52,007 nucleotides of DNA from Acidobacteriota bacterium (GCA_902812465.1 CADDZE010000027.1:1-52007), one strand, 5' to 3'; positions 1 through 9,912 are shown, counted from the first letter of the stretch. Notes: generated by a model not told the origin, from the letters alone. Numbers and translations are program-made.

Positions 1-33
1 GCCACCCCAGGCGGGCGGCTCGGAAGGGCCGCG

Positions 34-80
34 TTGCCGCTAACCTCAGTCGCCCTACGGGCTCCTTCGGCTAGCGGCAA
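34..80. repeat. 9-bp inverted repeat near the window start
   Basis: TTGCCGCTA at 34-42 is the exact reverse complement of TAGCGGCAA at 72-80, with 29 bases between. It could be the 3' hairpin of a gene lying before the window or a small palindromic repeat unit. No T-run follows, so a standard Rho-independent terminator is not supported. The rest of 1-266 holds no gene that I can support. Confidence 0.45.
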
Positions 81-84
81 AGAA

Positions 85-126
85 AAACCAAAACCGAACA
101 GATCATGGGCTATAAAAACCGGACAT
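85..126 (+). repeat. Copy E of a recurring intergenic element, upstream of ispH
   Basis: Read on the plus strand, this stretch contains CCAAAACCGAAC, then a short variable part with ATG, then TATAAAAAC. It aligns with the minus-strand reading of the copies at 19443-19482 (CCAAAACGAACC ... TTGAAAAC) and, less well, 19253-19292 and 25804-25837. It lies about 140 bases upstream of ispH, pointing toward it. The match is imperfect, so membership in the family is tentative. Confidence 0.35.
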
Positions 127-266
127 CGTCCCGTGCTAAGAACAGATGCGAGCTCAGGGTCGCCGTGCATCAAGCGCACTCGCCGTGCAGCGAGGTGGCG
201 GGTCGTTTTGACCCAAGCTTCGAGCCTCTGGTAGGATGGAAATTCTGCACCAGAGAGAAGTTGCCC

Positions 267-1235
267 ATGAATCCTAGCACGATCTTGCTGGCGAAACCGC
301 GAGGGTTCTGTGCGGGGGTGGACCGGGCCATCGCCGTCGTGAACATGGCACTGGACCTATACCCCCGTCCTATTTACGTGCGCAAGGAGATTGTCCACAA
401 CCGCCATGTAATCGAGTCCTTCGTACAGAGAGGTGTCGTGTTTGTAAGCGAACTGGACGAAGTTCCCGACGGAGCGGTGGCCATCTTCAGCGCACACGGC
501 GTTTCTCCCGAGGTCCGGCGGCAGGCGGCAGCGAGGAACTTGAAGGTGATCGACGCCACCTGTCCGCTGGTGACCAAGGTCCATCTGGAGGTGCAACGGT
601 TCGCCCGCGAGGGGCGCTCCATCATTCTCATCGGACACCAAGGCCACGAAGAAGTAATAGGCACCATGGGCGAGGCTCCCGGCTGCGTGAAGTTAGTGGG
701 GACGGTGGAAGAGGCCGAGGCGGTCCAGGTACCCGATCCGGAACGAGTTGCCGTCACCACTCAGACTACCCTGGGGGTCGATGATGCCAAGGTCATTTTG
801 AACGTTCTGCGGCGGCGCTTTCCCAAGCTCGTGACCCCACCGAGCGAGGACATCTGCTACGCCACCCAGAACCGCCAGAATGCCGTGAAGCTCATTGCCC
901 AGCGGGCAGCAGTCGTTCTTGTCCTGGGGTCACACAATAGCTCGAACTCGCGGCGCCTGCGCGAGGTGGCAGAGGCGGCTGGTGCCCGGGCTTTTCTGAT
1001 CGATGATGTCGCGGAAATCGATCCGGCGTGGCTGGAAGGCGCTGCGTGTGTGGGAGTCACGGCGGGCGCGTCAGCTCCTGAGTATCTGGTCCAGCAAGTC
1101 GTGGCATACCTTCAGAAACGAGGGGCCGGAAAGGTCGAGGAGGTCGAGGCCGTGGAAGAGCACGTTGAGTTCGTGCCGCCTCCCGAGCTGGCCCGCGCGC
1201 ACGCCGGGCGCACCCTTGAGGAGGCGGTTCCTTAA
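267..1235 (+). CDS. ispH: 4-hydroxy-3-methylbut-2-enyl diphosphate reductase
   Basis: Last enzyme of the MEP isoprenoid pathway; it reduces HMBPP to IPP and DMAPP in the cytoplasm using a [4Fe-4S] cluster. The 322-residue product has the three cluster cysteines C15 (RGFCAGVDRA), C99 (DATCPLV) and C197 (DICYATQNRQ), at positions close to those of the E. coli enzyme. The active-site histidines H44, H77 (SAHG) and H124 (GHQGH) are also present. I chose ATG 267 because it follows a GAGAGAAG Shine-Dalgarno and places the family-typical N-terminus; an in-frame upstream extension to 105 is unconserved in character. A C-terminal tail of about 30 acidic residues goes slightly beyond the core fold. It is first in a co-directional housekeeping series. 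Confidence 0.96.
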   Translation: MNPSTILLAKPRGFCAGVDRAIAVVNMALDLYPRPIYVRKEIVHNRHVIESFVQRGVVFVSELDEVPDGAVAIFSAHGVSPEVRRQAAARNLKVIDATCPLVTKVHLEVQRFAREGRSIILIGHQGHEEVIGTMGEAPGCVKLVGTVEEAEAVQVPDPERVAVTTQTTLGVDDAKVILNVLRRRFPKLVTPPSEDICYATQNRQNAVKLIAQRAAVVLVLGSHNSSNSRRLREVAEAAGARAFLIDDVAEIDPAWLEGAACVGVTAGASAPEYLVQQVVAYLQKRGAGKVEEVEAVEEHVEFVPPPELARAHAGRTLEEAVP

Positions 1236-1328
1236 TCTCGCCTCGCCTGATGCTGACACTTTCTCCCAAGCGCTAGCCTCGGTCGCCTGGCTCGGTCCCG
1301 GAGCGGACACCTGATCCCCAGTCACGTT

Positions 1329-3047
1329 ATGCGGTGCACTACTCTCCAACTCCTGCTGGCCTCGTTCGTGGCTTGCTCTTCCTCGGGCCAGGCGTTCACA
1401 CCAGTCGCCGCCCGGCACGGCATGGTCGTTTCGAGCGAGGCGCACGCCTCGCGGGCCGGGATCGAAATTCTGCAGTCTGGCGGCAACGCCGTCGATGCCG
1501 CTGTGGCCGTGGGATTCGCTCTCGCGGTCACGCATCCTGCGGCGGGCAACATCGGCGGCGGCGGCTTCATGCTGATCCGCATGAACAACGGAGAGACCGC
1601 GTTCATCGACTACCGCGAAGAAGCCCCGGCTACGGCCTCCCGTGACATGTACCTCGACCCGCATGGGCAGGTAATACCGCAGGCCAGCATCGTTGGCGCG
1701 AAAGCGGTCGGCATCCCTGGCACCGCAGCGGGACTAGCGCTGGCCGAGAAGCGTTACGGCAAGCTGGGGCTGGGGCGCGTCATGCTTCCCGCGATTGTTC
1801 TGGCTGAAGACGGCTTTCCAGTCAGCTACTCACTGAGCCAATCGCTGCGCGAGAAGGAGAGGCTGCTTTCCAAATTCCCGGAGACCCGGCATATCTTCCT
1901 GCGCGACGGAAACCCGTACCAGCCCGGCGAAATTTTCAGGCAGCCAGACCTGGCTCGCACGCTGAAGCTGGTTGCCCGGGAAGGGCCGGATGTTTTCTAC
2001 AAGGGCTCGATTGCGCAGGCCATCGCTGACACCATGCGTGACTACGGTGGCCTCATCACTACGGAAGACCTTGCGCAATACGAGGTGAAGGTTCGCCAGC
2101 CACTGGTAGGCCGCTTTCGTGGTTATACCATCCTCACTGCACCGCCGCCCAGTTCCGGAGGGATCGCGCTGATCGAAATGCTGAACGTGCTCGAGCCGCT
2201 GGACCTCGGTGTTCCTAATTCCTTTCACTCGATTCACCTGATGGCGGAAACTATGCGCCGCGCTTACGCAGACCGCGCCGCCTACGGCGGCGATGCTGAC
2301 TTTGTCTCTGTGCCGGTGGCGGGGCTGACGAGCCGCAGTTACGCAGCGAAGCTGAGGGACGAGATTCTATCGTCGAAGCCGGAGGCACCCGTGACAGCGG
2401 GAAGGCCCCATGCCTTCGAGTCCGGCGAGACCACGCACTACTCGGTGGTCGATGCCGAGGGCAATGCGGTCGCTAACACCTACACTTTGAACGGCGCTTA
2501 CGGAAGCGGCGTCACCGTCGAGGGCGCCGGCTTCCTGCTTAACGACGAAATGGACGATTTCACTGCCAAACCCGGGACGCCCAACATGTTTGGCCTAATT
2601 CAAGGGGAAGCGAACGTCATCGCGCCGCACAAACGCCCGCTCTCCTCCATGACGCCGACGATCGTGCTGAGGGAGCCCACCACAGATGCTGCAGGCAACC
2701 TCGGACCCCACTGGGCCAGCCCTTTGCGCCTCGTCCTGGGCTCCCCCGGGGGCGGCACGATCATCAGTACCGTTCTCCAGGTGCTGCTCAATGTACTGGT
2801 CTTCAACATGGACGTGAGGGAGGCGGTCACCGCTCCCCGCTTCCATCATCAGTGGATGCCGGACAAGCTTTTTCTCGAGCCTTGGGGATTTTCGGCAGAC
2901 ACCCAGCAGAAGCTTCGGGAGGCCGGCTATAAGCTGGAGATGCGGGGCTTGATCGGTGAGTGTCAGGCGATTGCCGTTGCTCCCGAAACCGGATGGCGCT
3001 TCGGGGCCGCTGATCCCCGCGGGGATGGCGAGGCAGTGGGTTACTGA
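1329..3047 (+). CDS. ggt: Gamma-glutamyltranspeptidase, secreted
   Basis: Cleaves gamma-glutamyl bonds of glutathione and related compounds and transfers or hydrolyses the glutamyl group; normally periplasmic. The 572-residue precursor starts with a cleavable signal (LQLLLASFVACSSSGQAF). The hallmark TTHYSVVD is present, so T368 is the expected autoprocessing site and N-terminal nucleophile of the small subunit. The GNIGGGGFM glycine-rich stretch (about 73-81) and LSSMTPTIV and GSPGGGTI near the C-terminus fit the family. Length is normal. Its TGA stop (3045-3047) overlaps the ATG of the next gene by one base, which suggests translational coupling. Confidence 0.95.
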   Translation: MRCTTLQLLLASFVACSSSGQAFTPVAARHGMVVSSEAHASRAGIEILQSGGNAVDAAVAVGFALAVTHPAAGNIGGGGFMLIRMNNGETAFIDYREEAPATASRDMYLDPHGQVIPQASIVGAKAVGIPGTAAGLALAEKRYGKLGLGRVMLPAIVLAEDGFPVSYSLSQSLREKERLLSKFPETRHIFLRDGNPYQPGEIFRQPDLARTLKLVAREGPDVFYKGSIAQAIADTMRDYGGLITTEDLAQYEVKVRQPLVGRFRGYTILTAPPPSSGGIALIEMLNVLEPLDLGVPNSFHSIHLMAETMRRAYADRAAYGGDADFVSVPVAGLTSRSYAAKLRDEILSSKPEAPVTAGRPHAFESGETTHYSVVDAEGNAVANTYTLNGAYGSGVTVEGAGFLLNDEMDDFTAKPGTPNMFGLIQGEANVIAPHKRPLSSMTPTIVLREPTTDAAGNLGPHWASPLRLVLGSPGGGTIISTVLQVLLNVLVFNMDVREAVTAPRFHHQWMPDKLFLEPWGFSADTQQKLREAGYKLEMRGLIGECQAIAVAPETGWRFGAADPRGDGEAVGY

Positions 3048-3904
3048 TGGAATACGCCCTTTCCACACGCCTGCTTGTCGAACAGCGTTTGACCTCGCAC
3101 ATACTGGACCAGATCCTGGCTACCGGAATTCGCCAGATCGAGATCTTTGCCGCACGCCAACACCTCGACTACTACGACTCGAACCACGTGCGCGACGTGG
3201 CTCAGTGGTTTTCCGACCATGGCGTCACCCTTCACTCCCTCCATGCCCCCTTGTTCACGGATTTCGACTGGGGACGCAGCGGCGGCCTGCCCGTTTCGGT
3301 GGCCTACTTGGAGAAACGCCTGAGAATAGACTCGATGGATGAAATTAAGCGAGCTATGGACGTCGCTGAGCGTCTGCCTTTCCGCTACCTGGTGCTGCAC
3401 CTCGGCCTGCCGGAAGACGAGTACGACCCTCGCCGCTTTGACGCCGCTTTCACCTCCCTCGAACACCTCAAGGTGTTCGGCAAAGAGCGTGGTACGGAAT
3501 TACTCTTGGAAAACACGCCCTGCGATTTGGGCACTGCGGAGCGACTGATTCAGTTCATCCAATACACCCGGCTTGATCTGAAGATCTGCTTCGATGCCGG
3601 GCATGCTCATATGTCGGGAGGAGTGCATTCCGCTTTTGAAATCGTGAAGCCGTACTTGGCGTCCATCGAGATTCACGACAATCATCGTCAGGAAGACGAA
3701 CATCTGCTTCCCTTTGAAGGGGAGATTGACTGGGCTCAAACCTTCCGCGATGTGCGGTCCTGGTGGGCCGCCGGAGGGAAGGAGTGCACTTTTCCTATTC
3801 TGCTGGAGCCGCATTTGCAAGGCTCCGAAGCCCCCAGCCTTTCGCGCGTCCACCAGGCTATAGTCAGGCTCGATTCGCTGGAAGAGCGGAACACCGACAG
3901 ATAA
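3047..3904 (+). CDS. Sugar phosphate isomerase/epimerase-type TIM-barrel protein
   Basis: A 285-residue protein of the xylose isomerase-like / endonuclease IV-like TIM-barrel superfamily. Candidate divalent-metal ligands occur in order: E in LLLENTP, D and H in CFDAGHAH, H in IHDNHRQEDEH, and E in LLEPH. Also visible are a HSLHAP strand and the charged segment FEGEIDWAQTF that often covers the active site. The substrate cannot be read from the sequence; members isomerise or epimerise sugars or act on other polyols. The start ATG overlaps the ggt stop (TGATG), so it is probably translated together with ggt, though no shared pathway is evident. Confidence 0.8.
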   Translation: MEYALSTRLLVEQRLTSHILDQILATGIRQIEIFAARQHLDYYDSNHVRDVAQWFSDHGVTLHSLHAPLFTDFDWGRSGGLPVSVAYLEKRLRIDSMDEIKRAMDVAERLPFRYLVLHLGLPEDEYDPRRFDAAFTSLEHLKVFGKERGTELLLENTPCDLGTAERLIQFIQYTRLDLKICFDAGHAHMSGGVHSAFEIVKPYLASIEIHDNHRQEDEHLLPFEGEIDWAQTFRDVRSWWAAGGKECTFPILLEPHLQGSEAPSLSRVHQAIVRLDSLEERNTDR

Positions 3905-3929
3905 CTGACCACAACGGAGAGGGACTCGC

Positions 3930-5231
3930 TTGCCCGTCATCGAGATCCGCCAAGCTTCGGAGCACGCTGGAGAGGAAGTAACCGTGCAGGGTTGGCTCTA
4001 TAATCTGCGCGAGAGCGGCAAGCTGCTCTTCCCACTTATCCGGGATGGCACCGGGATCATGCAGGGAGTGGTCTCGAAAGGCGCCGTGTCACCTGAGACG
4101 TTTGAACGAGTGCGTGACCTTACACAGGAGTCCTCCCTGCGCGCCACCGGAAGGGTGCGTGCCGACGCTCGTGCGCCTGGAGGTTTTGAGCTGGACATCT
4201 CGGAAGTGGACGTAATCCAGCGCATTCCTCCTGACCGCCCCTACCCCATTACCCCCAAGGAGCACGGCATCGAATTCCTCATGGACCACCGCCACCTCTG
4301 GCTGCGGTCCTCGCGGCAGCGCGCTATCCTGGGGGTCCGCCACGAGATTATCAAAGCATGCCGCGACTTTTTCGATGACCGCGGATTTACCCTGGTCGAT
4401 GCACCTATCTTCACGCCGGCCGCCTGCGAGGGAACAACGACCCTCTTCGAGGTGAAATACTTTGACGATAAGGCCTACCTCACGCAGTCCGGCCAGCTTT
4501 ACAACGAAGCGGCGGCAGCAGCGGTCGGCAAGACTTACTGCTTCGGTCCTACATTTCGTGCCGAAAAGTCGAAGACACGTCGGCATTTGACCGAATTCTG
4601 GATGATCGAGCCGGAAGTGGCCTTTGCTCATCTCGACGACATCTGCGCTCTCGCGGAAGAACTCGTGGCATTTGTAGTTGGGCGCGTGCTCGACCGGCGG
4701 CGTGCCGAACTGAAGACGCTGGGGCGCGATGCGTCCAAGCTGGAAGCATGCATTCTGCCCTTCCCGCGTATCACCTATGATGAAGCCGTGAAGATCCTGC
4801 AGACCAAGGGAAGCGGCATCCAGTGGGGCAGCGACTTTGGCGGCACGGATGAGACGATTCTTTCCCAACAATTTAACAAGCCGGTGGTCGTCACCCACTA
4901 CCCCGGCCAGGTGAAGGCCTTCTACATGGCGCCGGACCCTCAGCGCCCAGAGCTGGCGCTCTGCGTCGACATGCTGGCGCCGGAAGGGTACGGAGAAATT
5001 ATCGGAGGAGGGGAGCGCATCGCGGACTACGACCTTCTCCTGAGGAGAATCGAGGAAAACCGCCTGCCACGCGAAGCTTTCGAGTGGTATCTCGACCTCC
5101 GCCGCTACGGCACCGTTCCGCACGCGGGTTTCGGCATGGGCATCGAGCGTGTGGTGGCATGGATATGCGGTCTCGATCATGTGCGCGAAACGATCCCGTT
5201 CCCGCGTATGTTGTATCGGCTAAAACCGTGA
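3930..5231 (+). CDS. asnS: Asparaginyl-tRNA synthetase
   Basis: Class IIb aminoacyl-tRNA synthetase that charges tRNA-Asn. The 433-residue protein has an N-terminal OB-fold anticodon-binding domain (about 16-100, [11 protein letters not shown]). Motif 2 is around 205-230 ([20 protein letters not shown], with R210) and motif 3 near the end is [10 protein letters not shown]. The [11 protein letters not shown] sequence and compact length are typical of AsnRS and not of bacterial AspRS, which carries a large insertion. The start is TTG at 3930, preceded by GGAGAGGG; no in-frame ATG gives a complete OB domain. It lies 25 bases after the isomerase gene. Confidence 0.94.
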   Translation: MPVIEIRQASEHAGEEVTVQGWLYNLRESGKLLFPLIRDGTGIMQGVVSKGAVSPETFERVRDLTQESSLRATGRVRADARAPGGFELDISEVDVIQRIPPDRPYPITPKEHGIEFLMDHRHLWLRSSRQRAILGVRHEIIKACRDFFDDRGFTLVDAPIFTPAACEGTTTLFEVKYFDDKAYLTQSGQLYNEAAAAAVGKTYCFGPTFRAEKSKTRRHLTEFWMIEPEVAFAHLDDICALAEELVAFVVGRVLDRRRAELKTLGRDASKLEACILPFPRITYDEAVKILQTKGSGIQWGSDFGGTDETILSQQFNKPVVVTHYPGQVKAFYMAPDPQRPELALCVDMLAPEGYGEIIGGGERIADYDLLLRRIEENRLPREAFEWYLDLRRYGTVPHAGFGMGIERVVAWICGLDHVRETIPFPRMLYRLKP

Positions 5232-5370
5232 TTTTGCGGGGCGCTCAAACGGGCCGGGGCAGCAGGCAACGAATACGGCGGTCTGAAGTTATTGGAGCGC
5301 GGCCTCGGTTCCTGTGCTGCACGCGGTCTCTATCCTTAGCGCTCGTGCTTTAAAAGCTTGTACGTGACTG

Positions 5371-5380
5371 GTCAGCTGAC
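5371..5380. promoter_or_regulatory. 10-bp palindrome upstream of the arginase gene
   Basis: GTCAGCTGAC is a perfect palindrome 43 bases before the GTG start of the arginase gene, within a gene-free stretch. It could be a half-site-symmetric operator, but no regulator is encoded nearby and a 10-bp palindrome can occur by chance. Confidence 0.2.
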
Positions 5381-5422
5381 TGTGCGCCGTTTGACTCTCG
5401 GCAAGCTCAAAAGGACTTCGCT

Positions 5423-6328
5423 GTGAGGATCCGTATTCTAGGCGTGCCACTCGACCTCGGCCAGGAGCGCCGCGGGGTGGATATGGGGCCATCGGCAGTC
5501 CGAGCCGCTGGTCTGAACGCCGCTTTGAAAAGCCTAGGCCACCAGGTAGAGGACGCCGGCAATGTGCCTGTGAAGATAGCCGAAGAACAGCACTTCGGGG
5601 AGAAGCGAGCAAAGTACCTAAATGAGATCGCTGAGACGTGTGCAGAACTCGCCGTGCGCGTCTGCCAGACCCTGGAAGGTGGACTGTTCCCCCTCACACT
5701 CGGGGGCGACCACTCGATTGCTATCGGGACGATCGCCGGCGTGTCCAAGTACTTCCGTGATCGCGGTCAGACCATCGGCTGCCTGTGGATCGATGCGCAC
5801 GGCGACATGAACACGCCGGAGACCAGCCCAAGCGGTAACATTCACGGTATGCCTTTCGCTGTATGTTTGGGCATGGGGCCTGACTCTTTGACGAAGATTT
5901 ACGGGTTCGCGCCGAAACTATCGGCGAGGCATTGTGTCCTGATAGGCGCTCGCGATCTCGACACGCGGGAGCGGCGGCAAATCAAGGAGTCTGGCATCCA
6001 CGTTTTCACCATGCGCGAGATCGATGAGCAAGGGATGCGGTCGGTCATCGAAAAGAGCTTGGCCCTGGCCACCCAAGACACGGCCGGCTTTGTAGTATCC
6101 CTGGATATGGACGTGGTCGATCCGGAAGAAGCGCCCGGTGTCGGTACGCCGGTGCGTGGCGGCATTACCTTCCGCGAAGCGCATCTGGCCATGGAGATGA
6201 TCGCTGACAGCGGCAAGATGGTTTCCATGGAGGTGGTGGAGATCAATCCCATCATCGACGTGCATAATAAGACAGCGATCCTTGGCGTCGGCCTGGTGAC
6301 TTCCGCGCTGGGGAAGAAGATCCTCTAG
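5423..6328 (+). CDS. rocF: Arginase (ureohydrolase family)
   Basis: Hydrolyses L-arginine to ornithine and urea with a binuclear manganese centre. All six metal ligands are visible: H97 in GGDHS, D124, H126 and D128 in DAHGDMN, and D228 and D230 in SLDMDVVDP. The N-terminus (VPLDLGQERRGVDMGPSAVR) and the EAPGVGTPVRGG loop match true arginases better than agmatinases. The 301-residue length is normal. The start is GTG 5423 after an AAAAGGA ribosome site. Its substrate within the ureohydrolase family is assigned by sequence character, not proved. Confidence 0.9.
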   Translation: MRIRILGVPLDLGQERRGVDMGPSAVRAAGLNAALKSLGHQVEDAGNVPVKIAEEQHFGEKRAKYLNEIAETCAELAVRVCQTLEGGLFPLTLGGDHSIAIGTIAGVSKYFRDRGQTIGCLWIDAHGDMNTPETSPSGNIHGMPFAVCLGMGPDSLTKIYGFAPKLSARHCVLIGARDLDTRERRQIKESGIHVFTMREIDEQGMRSVIEKSLALATQDTAGFVVSLDMDVVDPEEAPGVGTPVRGGITFREAHLAMEMIADSGKMVSMEVVEINPIIDVHNKTAILGVGLVTSALGKKIL

Positions 6329-6392
6329 CCATGGGGGATGGACGATTTGGAAAGAGCCGAGACTGAAGGCTGGGGAGGAGGGTTCAAAGCTT

Positions 6393-7556
6393 GTGACTGA
6401 ACGCCCACGCCTCCGCCTGGGCATCCTCTTCGGCGGCCGCTCCGGCGAGCACGAAGTCTCGCTCCGGTCGGCTGTGTCCGTCCTTCGCGCCATTGACCCG
6501 CACAAGTACGAAGTGGTGCCGATTGGCATTACCAAACAGGGCCGCTGGCTGGTGGGCCCGATGGCCACCCAGCTTCTTTCCGCTCCCGAGAAGCTGCTGC
6601 CGGATGTCCTGAAGCACGGTATCCCCGTCACCCCTTCTGTCGATCCAACCGGGCCGCAGCTGGTTCCCGTTAGCTCCGCCGCTCTCCGCCGTGGCGAGGC
6701 TCGCCCACAGGGTGTGCCGCGCGTCGACGTCATTTTCCCTGTCCTCCATGGAACGTTCGGTGAGGACGGAACCGTTCAGGGTTTGCTGGACCTAGCCGGC
6801 ATCCCCTACGTCGGGACGGGCGTGCTCGGCTCGGCGGTCGGCATGGACAAGGACGTGATGAAGCGCCTCTTTCGGGATGCTGGGCTGCCCGCCGTACCCT
6901 GGGTCACCATCCTGCGCAGCGAATGGGAGAGAGAGCGCGCACCCATCCGCCACTCCATCGAGCGGCGCTTGCGTTATCCGCTCTTCGTCAAGCCGGCCAA
7001 CCTAGGTTCATCGGTGGGAATCAGCAAAGTATCGGGCCGACGGCAATTGGCCCCGGCCATCGATCTGGCCGCTCAGTATGACCGCAAGATTGTCGTGGAA
7101 AAGGCGGTTGAGGATGCGCGCGAGATCGAATGCTCCGTCCTTGGGAACGATCAGCCCCAGGCGAGCGTGCCGGGCGAAGTAATCCCGGTCAATGAGTTCT
7201 ACGACTACGAAGCAAAGTACCTGAAAGAGGGATCAAAACTGCTCATTCCCGCTCCCCTAACAGCGAGGCAGAGGCATCGCGTTCGTGACCTGGCCGTGCG
7301 CGCCTTTCGCGCCATTGATGCTGCGGGCATGGGACGTGTCGACTTCCTGATGAGCCGCAGCAGCGGACGGATCTATGTAAACGAGATCAACACTATTCCG
7401 GGATTCACCAAGATCAGTATGTATCCAAAGCTCTGGGAGGCAACTGGTCTGTCGTATTCGCAGCTCATCGACCGGCTCATCGAACTTGCCCTCGAGCGCC
7501 ACCGCGATCGTGCCCGCACCTGCTACAGCTACCGTTCTCTGGAGGCAGAACGTTGA
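6393..7556 (+). CDS. ddl: D-alanine--D-alanine ligase
   Basis: ATP-grasp enzyme that makes the D-Ala-D-Ala dipeptide for peptidoglycan. The N-terminal motif ILFGGRSGEHEVSLRSA, the ATP-grasp segment LFVKPANLGSSVGISK and the metal-binding NEINTIPGFT are all present. With 387 residues it is a long-form ligase, and the central insertion (LEPV-like loops, KHGIPVTPS) fits that group. GTG 6393 is preceded by GGGGAGGAGGG. The 64-base gap after the arginase contains the ten-mer GATGGACGAT, which recurs at 33801 and, inverted, at 33868. Confidence 0.95.
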   Translation: MTERPRLRLGILFGGRSGEHEVSLRSAVSVLRAIDPHKYEVVPIGITKQGRWLVGPMATQLLSAPEKLLPDVLKHGIPVTPSVDPTGPQLVPVSSAALRRGEARPQGVPRVDVIFPVLHGTFGEDGTVQGLLDLAGIPYVGTGVLGSAVGMDKDVMKRLFRDAGLPAVPWVTILRSEWERERAPIRHSIERRLRYPLFVKPANLGSSVGISKVSGRRQLAPAIDLAAQYDRKIVVEKAVEDAREIECSVLGNDQPQASVPGEVIPVNEFYDYEAKYLKEGSKLLIPAPLTARQRHRVRDLAVRAFRAIDAAGMGRVDFLMSRSSGRIYVNEINTIPGFTKISMYPKLWEATGLSYSQLIDRLIELALERHRDRARTCYSYRSLEAER

Positions 7557-7655
7557 CTCCTGGCAACTTGCCTGGAAGTCCCTTGGTTACCCTTCGCTAA
7601 CATTCTTGCCACCACTCACTGCAAACCGCTTCCGCGCCGGCACGCGAGGCGCATG

Positions 7656-9842
7656 TCAATTGAATGACACAATCTCCACGTCGCCCTCGCGACGCAGGAT
7701 GTTAACGCTCACATTCTCTTTAAAGCGTGAGATGGAGAGGTCCACCGAGCCGCTCGCAACTTGCAGGCCTCTAATCTGGATGTCTGGAACCGACTCGGGC
7801 AGGAAGGCATGAATAAAGCGGACCTGGGGCGGCGAGGCCGTAATGGAAATTCCCAGGCAAGCACCCAGTAACATGAAAACCGCGGCCGCTGACCATGCCT
7901 GCGGCGAACACGCCACCGGGTAGAGCGTCGGCCCCTCGCCTGGGCGCCGCGTGAATCCGCAAAACAGCTCAGGCAGACGGTGCAGCTCAAGGAAAATCGC
8001 CGCGTCAAAGAGTCCGGTAAACACGCGCAAGACGGGCTCGCTTAGACCATACCGTGCCATTCCAGACGCAATCAAGGCGTTGTCGTGCGGCCAGACAGAA
8101 CCGTTGTGGTAGGACATAGGATTGTAACGCACCGCCCGGGAGCTGACGGTGCGGATACCCCAGCCAGTAAACATGTCTTCTTCTAGCAGCCCGCGGGCCA
8201 CAAGGCGGGCGCGCTCCGGGCTGGCGATTCCCGTGAAGAGGGTGTGACCCGCGTTCGAGGTTCGCACCTGACAGGGCCTTTTTCTGCCGTCCAGAGCCAA
8301 GGCATAGGAGGAGATGGCGTCACACCAGAACGCCTTCTCGAATCTTGCCCGCAGTTGCGCTGTTTGTATTCGCAGTACCGACGCGTGCTCGTGCCGGCCC
8401 AGGGCTTCGGCCAGCGCGGCTGCCCACTGGCGGGCGGCGTAAACGTATCCCTGCACCTCGCACAAGGCGATGGGCCCTTCGGCCAGCGTGCCGTCCGCGT
8501 GGAAGATAGCGTCGCGCGAGTCCTTCCAGCCTTGATGCTCGAGCCCCTTGGGGGAACGCCGCGCGTACTCGACAAATCCGTCGCCGTCCACGTCGCCGTG
8601 CTCGTCTATCCAGCGCAGGGCCAGCTCGATATTGGGCCAGATGCGCTCAATCAGCGCGCGATCACCTGTGCGCTCAAAATAAGCCCCAGCGAGCATGACG
8701 AACAAGGGCGTGGCGTCCACGCTGCCATAATAGCGCCCGAAAGGGACTTCTCCCAAGGCCGCCATTTCGCCCTTGCGCGTCTCATGGAGAATCTTGCCAG
8801 GCTCGGCATCCGCAGCCGGGTTGGTTTCGGTGGCTTGTGTGGCCGCCAGATAAGTGAGCACGCTGCGTGCCAGCTCCGGTTGGATCCAGAGGGTCTCGAA
8901 CGCCGTGATAATGCCGTCGCGTCCGAAGGCGGTGCTGAACCAGGGAACGCCGGCGTAAGGATAGGGTCCGTGGGGCGTATCGGTGATAAGCATGTGCAGG
9001 TCGGCCGCAGCACGGTTCACCCAGTCGTTAAACTGCTCGTTGGACGTGTGAACCTGCGGTACCCGCCTCCGAGCTGTTTCCAACGCTCGGCCGGCCTGCT
9101 CGAAGGCTGTTTCGAAGGCCAAGACTTGAGGTGCCGAAGAGGACTCGGGCTCGCAAGCAGCGGTAAGGTAGAACACCTCGCGTCCGCGGGGCTGCAAGTG
9201 GAGATTGAAATGCAACTCCCCAGGCTGAATGCGAGCTGGAGGCGGGGAGCACCGCACGCGGGTTCGGCGAAGCGCGCGGTCGAGCCCCTTATAGGCGACC
9301 ACCACTTCGCCGCCTTTAGTCTCCACACCCAGTGGATTGCCCCGCCGCTCTCGCCGGATCCCACGAACCTCGAAGACATCGGCAAAGTCCGACTGCAGCT
9401 GAACGGAGAGAGAGACGGCAACGGGCGACAAGCTATAGCTGGTAATGATGATCCGTTCGTAGCAGACCGCATTCCAGAGGAACTTTTCGCGCGCGAGATG
9501 CAGAGTGCCACGCGGCAGGACCACGTTGCCGTCCGTGAGGATGTCGGAATTAGTAAGGTCGACTGCCAGCAGGGCGTTGTCTTCCTTAACGGAGGAGCTA
9601 AGCAGCATGGGGCGCTCGCCGTTGAGTTTGAGTACCAGGCGGGAAAGGAAGCGCGTCCCCTCATGATACAAGCCCTGTGTGCCCTGCCCGATCGGCTCGA
9701 TGTCCCCGTGGCGGTCAAACACGGCGAAGCTTTCGCCGTGCTTCAGAACCTGGGTGCGACTATCAGCAAGCGAGGACGTTGCCAGGATATAGAAGTGGTC
9801 CCTGACGCGGATGACTTCTTTGACGGTATTGCCAGCTGGCAT
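7656..9842 (-). CDS. Amylo-alpha-1,6-glucosidase / bacterial glycogen-debranching-type protein
   Basis: A 728-residue protein with an N-terminal beta-rich domain of the bacterial glycogen-debranching N-terminal family (about 10-260; FAVFDRHGDIEPIGQGTQGLYHEGTRFLSR) followed by an (alpha/alpha)6-barrel of the amylo-1,6-glucosidase type. The barrel shows WFSTAFGRDGIITAFE, GEVPFGRYYGSVDATPLFV, EHQGWKDSRDAIFHADG and YNPMSYHNGSVWPHDNALIA. The family acts on alpha-glucans or trehalose-linked storage sugars; the exact substrate cannot be read. I prefer ATG 9842 over a TTG at 9869 because AGGGGAGA sits six bases before it. A GT4 glycosyltransferase lies upstream on the same strand, a common pairing in alpha-glucan metabolism. 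Confidence 0.85.
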   Translation of the reverse strand: MPAGNTVKEVIRVRDHFYILATSSLADSRTQVLKHGESFAVFDRHGDIEPIGQGTQGLYHEGTRFLSRLVLKLNGERPMLLSSSVKEDNALLAVDLTNSDILTDGNVVLPRGTLHLAREKFLWNAVCYERIIITSYSLSPVAVSLSVQLQSDFADVFEVRGIRRERRGNPLGVETKGGEVVVAYKGLDRALRRTRVRCSPPPARIQPGELHFNLHLQPRGREVFYLTAACEPESSSAPQVLAFETAFEQAGRALETARRRVPQVHTSNEQFNDWVNRAAADLHMLITDTPHGPYPYAGVPWFSTAFGRDGIITAFETLWIQPELARSVLTYLAATQATETNPAADAEPGKILHETRKGEMAALGEVPFGRYYGSVDATPLFVMLAGAYFERTGDRALIERIWPNIELALRWIDEHGDVDGDGFVEYARRSPKGLEHQGWKDSRDAIFHADGTLAEGPIALCEVQGYVYAARQWAAALAEALGRHEHASVLRIQTAQLRARFEKAFWCDAISSYALALDGRKRPCQVRTSNAGHTLFTGIASPERARLVARGLLEEDMFTGWGIRTVSSRAVRYNPMSYHNGSVWPHDNALIASGMARYGLSEPVLRVFTGLFDAAIFLELHRLPELFCGFTRRPGEGPTLYPVACSPQAWSAAAVFMLLGACLGISITASPPQVRFIHAFLPESVPDIQIRGLQVASGSVDLSISRFKENVSVNILRREGDVEIVSFN

Positions 9843-9881
9843 GCCGAATCTCCCCTGGGCCGCGAGCAAGTTGAACCCCCC

Positions 9882-9912
9882 GCATTTAGTCTATCGATTC
9901 GGCAAAAACCGA
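9882..9912 (-). repeat. Possible copy F of the recurring intergenic element
   Basis: On the minus strand this reads CGGTTTTTGCCGAATCGA, close to CCGGTTTTTGCCAAAACGA in the copy at 19443-19482. It lies 40-70 bases upstream of the debranching-enzyme start and points toward that gene. Only the first half matches. The rest of 9843-10117 holds no gene I can support. Confidence 0.3.

Noticed and set aside
4089-5180. Minus-strand open frame of 363 codons opposite asnS
   Set aside because: Lies wholly within a conserved synthetase gene and shows no motif.
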